Positions 1-11,530 of a stretch of DNA of 64,000 nt are shown here, piece by piece (positions within the stretch are counted from its first letter, which is position 1; each line of letters starts with the position of its first letter). The DNA comes from Daucus carota subsp. sativus (Eukaryota > Streptophyta > Magnoliopsida > Apiales > Apiaceae), in assembly GCF_001625215.2 (NCBI RefSeq), contig NC_030383.2, positions 64,222,949 to 64,286,948 of the forward strand, read 5' to 3'. A program made the position numbers and the translations under genes. The notes beneath the pieces are model-generated. The model ran no database searches, had not been told where the DNA came from, and saw nothing but the letters and a program-made list of their open reading frames with translations.

Positions 1-39
1 AGAAACAAGAGAGATGAAGTAAGAGAGAAAAAGACTTAC

Positions 40-48
40 AGCATCCAT
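40..48 (-). CDS. Possible first coding exon (Met-Asp-Ala) of a gene running off the left edge
   Basis: On the minus strand, an ATG in good context (AAACATGG) opens a 9-base coding stretch followed directly by a consensus donor (GTAAG). The rest of the gene would lie left of the window. A TATA-like TTATAAAA sits about 115 bases upstream at 159-166. The product cannot be named. The reading rests only on a start codon, a donor and a TATA-like box, so it is tentative. Confidence 0.28.
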
Positions 49-158
49 GTTTGAATATGCAGGAAAATAGTGTGAATCTTGGAGAGTGTTGTTACTTTTG
101 TGTGTGTTGTTGCTTTCTTTTTTTTGATGGTTTCCAAGCGTGGGGTGGGTAGGCTGGA

Positions 159-166
159 TTTTATAA
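159..166 (-). promoter_or_regulatory. TATA-like box for the left-edge minus-strand gene
   Basis: TTATAAAA on the minus strand lies about 110 bases before the candidate ATG at 48, a normal plant spacing if the leader is about 80 bases. It is supported only by position and sequence. Confidence 0.25.
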
Positions 167-779
167 GTGAGATACATGGGGGCTTTTTTATTTTTTATTT
201 TTGTTGAAAAAGAAGGAAATAAATAGAGTTGGTTTATTTGTTTTAGCCTTTTCTCATGGGTAGGGTTTAAAAGGAATTAAAAGGGAAGGAATGTAGGGAC
301 TGAGGTAAAGAAAAAGACAAGAATCTTAAAAGGAAATATACAAATTCCAGAGGGGATCCATACTCGCACTTTATTGAAAAAAATTTAATTTTCTAGGTGA
401 TCTATAATTCAGTATTTCATGTACATGTTTCTTTAAATTCATTTTTTATGTTAGACACCCGATAATACGGTGAAATCAGGTTTATTTGATACATACTCCT
501 TCGTCCTGCAGGTGGCAGGTTCCGTACATTTGTTATTACACGAATTTGTAGTCTCGTATAATTTTATAATAAAAAAAATTTTAAGTATCAAAATTTTTAT
601 CCGGAATTTTTAAAAAAATATCATGAATTCATCTTTTAAAAAATGTGCCAAAAAATAATGTATAAAATTTAATAGAACATATGGAATAATATTTTCACGT
701 ATTTCAAAATTTTGAAATTATGTTTATATCGTGATTTTATATCAAACTAAACATAGTAGTCATGTAAGTTCGATTTGTG

Positions 780-1960
780 TTGCAGTGAAATTTATAAAGT
801 TCGTTCTCAGGGAAGGACTGAATACAATATCAAATCAAGTATATTATTCCTTTCTATTTAGAAGTTTGGAGAATAAATTGTGATTTTTACTATCAACTAA
901 ATTAAACTAATAAAGCAATTAAAAATGTGAATTAACGATGATAAAAAGCAATCCAAGAATCAGGTTTCTTTGCTGGCTATAATGAATGTCCATCAATTGT
1001 GATATGCAAGTCTCTACTCTGCTAAAAACAACCCTTCTATTGATTATAATGTTCTCTCCCAAGATACAAAATAATACCTATAATTTAACCTTGAAGTCAC
1101 TCCCATGATCAATCAAAACCAAATTATAAGTTATCACGAACCAAGGATTTTCTGTTTCACAACTCGCCGAATAATCTCCCGATTAATTATTTGAGTTATG
1201 TCTGTCATATCATGTACAAGAAGTATAAATCCTCTCCCGATTCATTATAAATCCTACAGATACAATTACAGGTTCGCGACTCCTATAACTGTGTTAAGCG
1301 CTCAATGACAGATTAGCATAAATAGAGAAATCACAATATTAGATCAAACAAACATATTAAGCCAACAAATAATCCCCAATCCTCGGACTAGAGGATTAGT
1401 TACCCATAACAATTAAAGAAAACACGAATATATATATTACTGAAATCATGTCACAAGAGTACAAGAGTGAAGAAAATACAACTTGACGAAATCTCTCGAA
1501 CTTGGACTGAATCCCTTCAATCTTTGCTCAAGTTATCTCCCAAAGCTTTCTCGACCTCTCTCTCTCAATACACAATATTCGATATGTTTCTCATTATACA
1601 AAACCCTAATATATATAAGAGTTTTCTTAATTTACAAGAAAATAAAATAATATCCTAAAACGGGTTGGATTCTGATGCTCAAATTCGTAGGCTGCTGTTC
1701 AGGCCTGATTCTGGACTGATCTAGTTGCCTTTTGATATCTGGACCACCTTAAACTTGTAGAAAATTCCAATATCTTCGCGTGGGCTGTTAAATCGCCCAA
1801 TTCTGACGCCCGGAACTCAAGTTATGGCCCAAACAAGATTTGCTTCGCTGGCTAACCATAAAGTCCGAATTTTCATCTGATTAAGCCCAAATAAGCTTGA
1901 TTTAATCCAACTTTGGGAATATTTATTTTCCTGAAATTAAACACTTAAAATCAATTAGTA
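780..1960 (-). mobile_element. Non-coding LTR-retroelement-like fossil (partial)
   Basis: Read on the minus strand, this stretch has the texture of an LTR and its inner flank: a TATA-bearing start near 1600, a leader-like pyrimidine/purine run, a polyadenylation-like region near 1430-1450, then long low-coding sequence. No gag-pol coding is present, and no matching second LTR was found in the window. The element is incomplete and looks old. The family cannot be assigned with certainty, and the edges are approximate. Confidence 0.33.
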
Positions 1961-4900
1961 ACATCCCGATTATTTACAAAATACTAAAAATTATGAGAAT
2001 AAAATCATATAAAAACATATATAAATATATGCTCTATCAATTTGTTTACAATTCAATTGGACGAAAAAGTTAGAATTAATTAATAAAGTTATAAAAGGTT
2101 GATTTGGGTTAAGGAAGACTGAAAATGGAAAAAATAAATATTTATAAAATAAGGAAAAAAAGAAGAACATATATTCTTGTGCCAAAAGTGAAAACCAGAA
2201 TATAATATTGACAGGAGCATGTTAGAACAATAAATGTGCATGTACAGAAGTTCCCGTGTGATGTATGTCACCTAGCGTACTTGTGGGGGTGGAGTCATGG
2301 ACTCGATTAGTAAAATATTGTTTTGCACATCATCCAAAATGTAATTCTGATAATTTACTAGATTCAAATAAAAAAGCAGAGTAGTATGTGAAACAGAAGG
2401 AGCCACCAAAATATCAGAATTGAATTCACTGCATGCAGTAATAGAGTAAGAAAAAGGAAAGAGAGATGGGCAAAGCAAAGACTTTTTAGTTTTTACAGTT
2501 GCAAAATGCAGAGAGATGTACAGAGGGAGAGGAATGACTCCTGCTTTAGTTGGGTGATTTCTTTATGGCTTTTATCAGCCTGTTTATAGCCTTTGCCCCT
2601 CCTTTGTCTCTCTGCCTGCTGCTCACTCTTTGTATATTCTCATACATTTTCTCGGCTCTGTTTTGTAATTAGCGGTTAGCCTTATTAATTTGAGTAATAA
2701 ATTAAATTAACTGTTTTTATGAAGAGAATGCTTTAATAAAAAAACTGTTTGTTTTTAATTCAATGTATATTTAAATCTCTTATTTTTTTCTTAGAACCGG
2801 GACATCAAAGCACACCCTTCATTTGAAGTGGATAGGTGATGTTTTTTATTTCCGAAAAACTTGTGCACAATCCTGTCGCATCTTAGATTTTTTTTTTTAT
2901 GCATGCATCTTTGACATTTCCAATAGAAAAACATCAATTTAATAGCTGATATCCATGATGTGTATTCCATGTAATTGTGAGATTGAAATGTGAAAGAAGA
3001 GATGGGGAAAAGTAGGAAAGGTAAAAAAGTGGTTTTTAACTCCACATGCTGTGTAATTGAATGAGATGGTGGTCTGTGCAGAGAGTAATACATATATAAA
3101 CAACAACTGAGAACTGACTCTTGGTCATTTCATTAACCTCCTGCTGCTACTTTCTGTCATCTGATATGGGCATGCAGAAACATGGTCCAACTTCTTGTGA
3201 TGGAGTATTACTTCATTTTTTGATGGAATGTGGGCATTCAATTCCAAACATGTAATTTATGTGCACGTCCTAGCCTGGAGCTGGAAGTAAAGAAGAGGCA
3301 CAGAGAACTTGAATAGAATAGGCCGAGATGGTTGAAATATTTAACCCCTCTCTATTGTAGTGACAAAGATGTATCACCCAAGAGGGATTGCCCACTAGCA
3401 TTGAGGCCACACCCCGCTATGCGCTTCTAACTGCACTCCTACTCTCGCAGTCTCATCAATTGTACCACTCAATTTTAATGTTCGGAACCTAAACATATTC
3501 GGTATATCTCTTTTTCTCGAAAATAAACTTAACGAGAGTTGAGTAGTGCGTTTATTTGTTTTATTTATTGAAATATTATGAGATGTTTGATAAAATTTAA
3601 AAGTGATAACAAAATTCGATTATATCGAAATCTAGTTCACATACATTATGAATTATGGTAGAGATCTATGAGCAGTAGTATGTATGGGTCTTACACCGTA
3701 CCACCGGTGATCGACTGTATCTACAGTTGTAAACTGATACAATCACTTATCAATGTAAAATCCTTTTACTCCAGTCTGCTACTTCACTAGACTACTGTTT
3801 CACATTTGAAAATTAAACTAAAAATAGGAGATACTGACTCCGGCCGAACCGATTGAATTGGAAAAAACTATGAGTTTTAAGTATACGAGAAATGTTTTGT
3901 TGCTGAAATCCTGATTGAAATGGGGAAAAACAATGAAATTTTATGTCTAGTAATATTTTATTATTGAATACTAGTTTATTTTTTATTTTATTCTGAACTA
4001 ATTTTAATTATTATTATTATTATACGTTTCAGCCTGATTATTTCAATTTCTTGTTACATGACGAATGACGGGTAGAAGCGACTTAATTTACATGAACATG
4101 TTACATATGTTGTAGATATAGAGGAAGAGCTAGGCCATAGAGTCCATCCTTTTCCACGGAGGTTGTATCCCCATCACCATCTCATCTTAGATTTTCTAGA
4201 CTTGATATGTATCTACACAGACTTTATATGTTTGTACACTGATTATACAATAGCTCTAGATTACTAGTCGTTCCCCTAAAAGCTTTGACTGCTGTTTAGG
4301 CTGAGTCGCAAATTAAGTAGGACTCACTGTTTTGTTTGTCGTAGATTCAAACTTTACTTAACAGTCTGAGTTTCCATCTTTACATTTACAACTCGCTTCA
4401 ATTTCTTTATTATATAGAGAAAACCCATGCGTCCATTAATTGTATCAAAATAAAATAATCACATATATGATTCTTTTGCTCATGAAAATTTTAAACAAAA
4501 AAGATGTAAACCGTATTCAGCTCGACATGATTTATTCTCGACCCGATTCGCTTACGGTCTAGTTCTACCTGGAAGTCGATGTTAGCGATGAGATTAGAGG
4601 GGAAGTAAATGAGGGGCCGTTAAATGCGCCACTAGAATTGGTTGAGTTGGTTGCGTAAAAATATATGGGAGGTGTAAAATGTATGGGGAGAGTAAAGGGT
4701 AAAGACAAGTGCAGTGTAAAGCCGACGTCGTTCACGTGCCTTTTCATCTCTCTTTTAATTCGTCTCTTCTACGTTATGTTGGACCTTTTTTGGCATCACT
4801 AGTATATTTGCAGGGACATTCAATTCAATGCCTCTTCATTGCTCACATTTCCAATTTTACCGTTTGGTTCGTCCTTAATACTAATGACTTGTTATCAACT

Positions 4901-5099
4901 TAATTATTCAGTAATTATTTTATGAATCCTGAACGAAGAGCTTGAAAAATTCAAAACAAATAACGTAGGACTGTGACTCGACAAGTAAGCAAGCTGGGAG
5001 TACTTGTTTGCTAATCATAAATCCATAATAAAAATTTAAGGTTGACTGCTTCAGGCAATTTCTTTCATAGAAAGGCGGGTTATCATAAAAAATGCTATA
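1961..5099. other. Intergenic, AT-rich, no gene recognised
   Basis: Open frames here are 60-100 codons, have no family signature, and lack splice or promoter context that would make them genes. Short A/T runs and an (ATT)n run near 4008-4022 are the only simple structure seen. Confidence 0.6.
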
Positions 5100-5108
5100 T
5101 TTTCAAAA

Positions 5109-5300
5109 CAGTTTTTCTATGGTGTGCACATGGGCACATGCTAAGCGCGGAAAATTTTGTGCTTGAATCATTTTGATTGGCTCCTATCTCATGATAATGG
5201 TGGACCCCCTGCAAATACACCAACCACACCAATCAAAATCTCCCAAATACAAAAATTTCCGCGCTTAGCATGTGCCCATGGACACACGCTAGCCAAACCG
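5109..5300. mobile_element. Mutator-type MITE with 9-bp target duplication
   Basis: The 192-bp element has inverted ends of about 60 bases: the left arm at 5109-5165 and the right arm at about 5240-5300 share GGGCACATGCTAAGCGCGG. It is flanked by direct copies of TTTTCAAAA (5100-5108 and 5301-5309). A 9-bp duplication with long inverted repeats is the mark of Mutator-like elements. It carries no coding sequence and so is non-autonomous. Confidence 0.75.
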
Positions 5301-5761
5301 TTTTCAAAAAAATGATGCAGAGCTACGGCTGGGTCAAACGATATTGGAAGCTGTGATTTTACTATTTGCACATGTCTAGTTTAGTGATTATGAAGCTAAA
5401 CAGGCTGGCAACAAAGGGATTAACGGATAAATTAGGTATTAAGACAATGTACGAAACATCCAGCAGGCCACCACTGATTCTCTAACATAATGGGTTTTTG
5501 AATGAGAGCATCCACTACCGAAATGGAAAGCCCACTCACCCATTTTCATACTATCACTGGACTGTGAAGAAGAAGAAAGTAGGAACTTGTTGGAGAAATG
5601 GGTATCATTCATGCATTCTTCTGTACAGCGTGACAGACCCATTTGCAATTTTTGCATATTTATAATTCTATAAAACTTATATTATTGACTCTGAGATGTT
5701 GGGCTACATCCCTGTCTGATCAGCAGTCAGCACCAAAACTTCGTATAAAAAAAAGTTATTA

Positions 5762-6002
5762 CTTCCGCCGTATCATTTTGGTAGTCCTTTTAAAAAATAT
5801 CATATATATTTTAATTGTATTATATTAATTTCATATATAAATATAATAAATCTGTATGAGAAATAATGAAAATAAGAAGATAAATTTTAAAAATTTATCC
5901 ATAAATTTCTATTGAATGTAGAGATGAACAACTATTATAAAATTATTTTTCCAGTGAAAATTAAATATTCCGAAATGATCAAAAATAATATGGTGGTGTT
6001 AG
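5762..6002. mobile_element. Degenerate Stowaway-like MITE
   Basis: The left end (CTTCCGCCGTATCATTTT) and the inverted right end (ending near 6002) are decayed versions of the Stowaway CTCCNTCCGTCCC terminus, with TA on both sides. The interior is AT-rich and non-coding. Divergence of the ends suggests an old copy. Confidence 0.5.
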
Positions 6003-6208
6003 TATGCTTAATTATGAAAAAGAAATCTCGTGCAATATGAGTACTGAAACACAAACAATCTATTATATAATACTCTAGTACAGAAAATTAATTAATATAT
6101 CAAACCATGATCAAATATCAAATATAGGGATCACTGCATAATTATTTTGCGTTTCTGGGTTCATCACTCGGCTCCATGTAGCCATGCATGCAACGCTACT
6201 TTCTCTCT

Positions 6209-6714
6209 TCATTCCTCATCTTCATCTTCGTCGGGGAAGCGACGGCTTCGGATGCCTTTTCCGGCAGGTTCTTCGTAATCTTCGTCGTCATCGTCATCAA
6301 ATTGAGCCGCTGGCTTCCCTCCAACAATATCCTCTTCTTCTTCATCAGTTGCATCCTCGAGATCCTCCACTTGTTTTCCTTCGTCACGCCGCGGAATGAT
6401 TTCTATGTCGTCGTCGTCTTCTACTTGTTCTATGTCGTCGTCGTCGATGACGTGAACAGTTTTTTCGATGTCGAAATTTTGCGCGGGTGGCGTCATCACT
6501 GTCTGCTCTTCTGCATCGCTGCTCACCTCTTCCGCCTGTGGGCTAGCGACCTGTCATAATATGTACGTTAAATATACAAATATTGCATGATTGCATGCAT
6601 GCATAATCATAAAATACATATTTAATTATTTGTAGATTGACTTAAAATTTCAGATGAGTTAGTTACGTAACAATATATATACTCGAAAAGGAAACGGACC
6701 TGCAATGAAGCCAT
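6209..6714 (-). CDS. Small, highly acidic two-exon protein, 118 aa
   Basis: Exon 1 (6700-6714) encodes MASLQ and ends in a GTCCG donor. Exon 2 (6550 down to 6209) continues in frame after a GACAG acceptor to a TGA stop. Asp and Glu make up roughly two-fifths of the product, in several runs (DDDD, EEEE, DDDDDEDYEE), with a short basic island (GIRSRR) near the C-terminus. Such composition is typical of disordered, histone- or cation-binding proteins, but no named domain is visible. The start is chosen because it gives the only ATG with a good donor and has a TATA box about 110 bases upstream. The function is unknown; a nuclear role is only an inference from charge. Confidence 0.6.
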
Positions 6715-6820
6715 GGAGAAATTTGGAGAACAAGTGCTACGGTGTGATACTTGATAGTAAGACGAACAAAGAAATCAATATGATGAGGGTAATATATATA
6801 TGATGGAGTTATGTTAAGGC

Positions 6821-6828
6821 TATATATA
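6821..6828 (-). promoter_or_regulatory. TATA box of the acidic-protein gene
   Basis: TATATATA lies 107 bases upstream of the ATG at 6714 on the minus strand. This is consistent with a leader of about 75 bases. Confidence 0.45.
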
Positions 6829-6829
6829 G

Positions 6830-8400
6830 CGAATATAAAGTTGTTTAGTTAATATTATTACTCTAATTGATCTCTTTTATGAGATGCTTAAAGAATATAA
6901 ACGCGCTCCTTTATTCAGTGGGAACTTGGTTCTCATGTCCAAGACTTGAAGCCTATTCCACATCGTCACAGGGTTTATGCTTTGCTACATGCAATGATGC
7001 AAGTAATACTTGAATTTCTGTAAAATGATTAAGAAACATAAATTATAAAAACGAAGCTTCTGCCCCAATTGTTGTGATGCGCGACAACTTTAAGCATATT
7101 ATTCCGAGGAGACCAAGTGCATCAATTCTTTTCTTTAGCTTCAGAGGGAACCCACAGGCCCCCTAGCTAGCTCTGATGCACTAATAATTTCATGTATGTT
7201 TCACGACTTGTGTGTGTGTTGTTGGTGACCAATTTTCATTTATAGTGCTCAGAATGATAGGCTTATGAATTTCCTTTTAGCTCTCTGCAAACATAACCTT
7301 CTACCAATGTTTTTGTTGGCTTCGAGTGGTATTCATCCTTGACTTGCTATGGGACTCTCACTTCCTTTTAGGTGCAATTTCTCCTCTTCACCCAATTGGC
7401 TAAGCTTTTTTAGTTTTTTATTTGTCTAATTTCAGCCCATACCAGAGAGTTTACATTTTGGATCTGCTTAGCCCATTTCATGTCTTGGTTGTAGAATAAG
7501 CCCACAGCCCGGTCTTTTTTTGAAACCAAGGTTTCTCTTGTTTGGGGTCACTCACATTTGTGCAGACCAGCACGAGGAAGGAAAGTGGTCCGTATACTTC
7601 ACATTTCATGCGTGTTTAATAATAGCACTGGTTATTTTCTTCAAAATTGGGCCCTCTTCTGATTTTTGTATATAATTAATGGGCTCTGTTCATATATAAG
7701 TAAACTTTCTACAAATAAGAATTAATGACATTCGTGTTTGAATTTTGAAATGTTTCATAGCTCATCATCGAACATATGGAGATATAATTAGGATGAAAAT
7801 GATTTATAAATTACTAAAAATATAATAATAAATAGAAATATATAAATTATATATTCAAAAAATGAAATAAATTGTTCATACTATCAATTTTTACCTTGAA
7901 ATCAGTTTTATGTTTTGACTTCATACATATGTTTCGTTTTCACTTTTCAGTATCCCATATCTTGATATATTTTTTTTATTTGAAAATCCCCTTTGGAAAA
8001 TATTTCCTTTATCTTATTGATTATATATTCTTTTATCATGCAAATGCATTTGGTTTGTGAGTAAATAGGTGTATCTATACATCAAAATGTATAGAACTAG
8101 AATGCATTTCAATTGAATTCTATACTTATGCAATAGTATTATTAACAGGCCAAAGAAATCAAAGAATGGGAATGTGGAGACTCGGATCCAATTGAATTCT
8201 ATACCGTTCGCGGTCCGCTAGTCAACCCTTTACACCCTCTTTACATATTACTAACGCTCAGCCATACACGTTTCAGACATATGAGCACCCTAACCACGTG
8301 AATAGTGAAACTAACCATAACTTTACAGTCCACTGGTAAGAACAAAGTCAGAATGGTAGAGCTAAAGTAGGTGCTATTGCTATAATACAGCACCCAAATA
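6830..8400. other. Intergenic, no gene recognised
   Basis: No open frame here shows a family signature. The sequence is mixed unique-looking and AT-rich DNA. Confidence 0.55.
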
Positions 8401-8403
8401 AAA

Positions 8404-8730
8404 AATTCAACTCCAATGGGATGCTAAAATTTGGATGTAAAATAGTAAAATGCTATATTTGGTGCTAAATATAAAACTAAGTATAGATGATGCTATAATT
8501 GCCACATAAGTATGCAAGTGACAAAATGCATTAATAAAATAATAGTGACAAATATAGTTATGTATTTTAAGATTATGTAATTAGAATCTAACTTAATTTG
8601 GATATGTTTGATTCCATTTTGCATTTATCATTGGATCATAAATTCTACCTTAGCACCAAAATCAATTTTTGATTTTAAATTATAACAATAACTATATCTA
8701 TTTTAACATTACCAATGGACTTGCTCTAAC
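8404..8730. mobile_element. Degenerate MITE-like segment
   Basis: The stretch begins near CAACTCCAATGGGATGCT and ends near ACCAATGGACTTGCTC, an imperfect inverted pair of the common plant GAGC...CCAATGG type. The interior repeats short AAAATGCTATA/TTTGGTGCTA motifs. No clear target duplication is seen, so family and edges are approximate. Confidence 0.35.
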
Positions 8731-8946
8731 TGGAGTATATTTTCTTCCAAGTAACTTAGTGTAGTTACCCTTAACATATCCAAATATGACACCGAAATCA
8801 AATGTACAGTAAATCTTATTGACAAAGACAACTCCGCTGTAAAATTTTCACTGCAAAGTCGATTTGATATAAATTTAAAGTAACAAAGTTCATATAGAAT
8901 CGAGAAACATTAAACAAATCGTAAAGGAAGCAGCAGGTTCGTATAA

Positions 8947-9320
8947 GAGCATATCTAAGAGGCTCTTCATTTAGGCTCCTAACTTGAGATTTGAGAAGGG
9001 AGAGGAAAAATGTTGCTCCAAGAGACTCTTGAGTGGCTCTTAAATCACTAGGAATCTCTTGTTTCTCTCTCCTCTCCCCTCAAAGTTAAGAGCCACCACA
9101 TTGCTCCTAACTTATTTTTTCACAATAAAAAAATCCTTCCCTCCAATTCACCTCCATCTTTCCATCTCTTTTGTTATAGTAGAGCCAATAAAATATGAAA
9201 TATAGAAGAGATGTGGAGAGTATTGTTGGAGTTTACGCTCTTAACTTTGTCCTAAATTGCTAAGAGCCACATTTTTTATATTATATTTAGAAGGCAACAA
9301 GAGGCTCTTCGAGATGCGAC
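8947..9320. mobile_element. MITE with imperfect GAGCATATCT... inverted ends
   Basis: The left end reads GAGCATATCTAAGAGGCTCT. The right end, inverted, reads GTCGCATCTCGAAGAGCCTC. The inner sequence carries more copies of the AAGAGGCTCTT/AAGAGCC motif. It is about 374 bp and non-coding. The target duplication is unclear (about 2-3 bases), so the superfamily is open (PIF/Harbinger-like is possible). Confidence 0.5.
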
Positions 9321-9563
9321 AATCAATCTTATCCGCTAGGACCGCTACGTGTTGTTTGCTTATCAGCCCCGATAAAGTTGAAACCAATTTAAAACATGCT
9401 TGCAACCATAAATAATTTTGCAGTAAAATATATAGCAAAAGCAACTTGTTCCGGTCAGCTACAGAGTCATTCATAAACCACCTGCTTGAAATCTACTACA
9501 GACGCATTCATATTTCAAGGTTCACTACTACAGTTAAAGTAAACAGTAAATATCCGACGGCTC

Positions 9564-10371
9564 CTATGCTTCCACGTCAGCACCAGCCTTCTTTGCAGGA
9601 GAGCAGATCATCCAGATATTGCCGTACGGATCCTTCACCGTCCCCACGCGCCCTCCGCAGCACGCGCCTTCGCCTTCTGTCACTTCTCCGACGCTAACGC
9701 CGCCGGCCTTCACCGCCTTCTCGACCGCTACGTCGATCTCCTCACTCTCCAAACAGAAAACACTTCCAGTACCGCTCTTCAATCTATATACACATAAACA
9801 TACACATACATAAACAGTTGTTGAAAATCTTAACCGCAAAAGCACAACAGACAAATGAAATTTACTATTTGTGCATGTACATGATACAAAGCCGTGTATA
9901 CACACTCGCATATAAGCAAGCAACAGTAAAATACGATTAATCAGTGATTATAAGCAGAGAATATATACACACACACACAGATATGGAAAGAACGGTGAAA
10001 CATGAAAAATAATCACAAAAACGACACTAGAAACGCAAAAACGGCGCTATATGCAAAGATCTTCGAGAAAACAGCGAAAAAATGGGAGATCTAAGAGCTT
10101 ACGGAGCTTCAGAGTCGTCAGAGACGATGAAAACGGAGTCGCCGAGCTTAAGTTGAGCGGAGATGACAAGAGGGAGCTCTTGGTCAGCCTTACGCTTCGG
10201 ATGAGTGACGCGACTGATCTCTACAGCACCAAACGCGGCCTTATAGAACTCAACGGCGTCGTTTGCTTTCGACGCCTCGACGAACAGCTGCGGCTTCATC
10301 GCCGAGAATGTCGCCGTCTTCGTGACAGCTCCGTTGTGTGCGGCGCCGTTCTGGGCTACTTCTGGTGCCAT
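9564..10371 (-). CDS. Glyoxalase/bleomycin-resistance-fold protein, At5g48480-like, 162 aa
   Basis: Exon 1 (10371-10103) and exon 2 (9783-9564) join CC|A to restore Pro, with GTAAGC and ATATAG splice signals. The product begins with a short Ala-rich leader, then a VOC-fold half starting KPQLFVEASKANDAVEFYKA (about 26-45). It ends with the second half carrying DPYGNIWMI (about 145-153), a hallmark of the fold's last strand. Length matches the Arabidopsis At5g48480 group (about 166 aa), whose structure is known but whose substrate is not settled. Few classic glyoxalase-I metal ligands are visible, so lactoylglutathione lyase activity should not be assumed. The leader between ATG and the CT-rich 5' flank looks normal. 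Confidence 0.85.
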
Positions 10372-11530
10372 TTCTAGATAGAGGAAACAAAAGAAACCTA
10401 GGAGAGAGAAATGTGTGTTTGGAGAAAGAAAATGCAGAAGGTGTGAGTAATGAAGGTCGAGAGAGTGTGGTGAAGGGGATATAAATAGAAACGGAGACGT
10501 GGAGACGCTTGGTGTGTAGGGGTAAAATTGGCATATTATATGAGTTGGGCTTTTGTGTCATTTCGTTTAAGAGATCAGAGTCATCAGACATGTGTCTGTC
10601 TGCAAACATTTCAAATTTAAATTACTTAAAATAATAATATCAAATCAATTCAGGTACTTTCAAATTTTATCTCAAATTATTATTAATTTTATATATGGAT
10701 TTGGGTGGTGTTTGATTCTAATTAAACAGAGAAGTTGAAGGAAGATTGAGCTTGCAGTGTGAGATAATTAAAATATATGTTTAGTGGTTTAGTTAGTGGA
10801 TAAGTGTCCTCGACTCGAATAATATAATCCTTTGGTACTTGAGTCTACCATTTTTTCTTTATTAAAAATGGTTTACAGAAGATTGTATTGTACGGGGTGG
10901 ACCTGATGGTCAAACATTATGCTGCTTTAATTTTTTTATTTATAAATTCGAATATTAAATGATCTTGTTTTTTTTATTATTATCCTTATCCTCCTCAGAT
11001 TTGCATGGTTGTGGCAGGGGTGTTTAAAAGACCTGTGTATAAAAATAAAAGAAAGGTAAAATGTTTTTGAATGTTTGATGGGCTTGTAATGCAAGCCTGC
11101 CTACAACTGTGACTTAACATTTCAGTGCACAATTGCTTGGGCCATACAAGTTAGAAAGCCTGGCAATGTAAGCCCAATTTGTTCAAGAGAACAAAATGAT
11201 AAAAGGAAGTAAATTGGTTCAAGAGAGTTCTATAAATTAGCATGTAAAAGTAAAACCCAAGACTATACAAGAAGTTTGGCTTTTTGGTGTAACTGATAAT
11301 AAAAAAAACTAGCTAGTATATTGCTAATGTAACCATTCCCTTCCCCTTTGGATACCAAACCTCTTTACATTTCTTTCTAGCAAAACTACTGTTAAAACCT
11401 GTTTGGACAATGGCCTCTTGTTCCATTGGTATACTATCATATCATACTGTCTGAAATCCCACGGTTCACCTCCTTTTTGTAGTCTCCTGACCGAATCGTC
11501 GCTCTACACTGTTACAAAAATGCTGCTTCC
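10372..11530. other. Intergenic between the glyoxalase-like and BASS genes
   Basis: This holds the promoter side of the glyoxalase-like gene (C/T-rich leader, 10385-10480) and the 3' flank of the BASS gene. No further gene is seen. Confidence 0.55.

Noticed and set aside
1467-1658. 63-codon plus-strand frame near 1.5 kb
   Set aside because: Lies inside the LTR-like fossil, has no family match and no promoter of its own.
6188-6559. Plus-strand 123-codon frame rich in Val/Phe
   Set aside because: Complement of the GAC/GAG-rich acidic gene; repeats of GTC/TTC codons explain the hydrophobic look.
9970-9980. Short ACAC run as a regulatory element
   Set aside because: A simple (AC)n stretch of about five units inside the intron of the glyoxalase-like gene; no sign of function.
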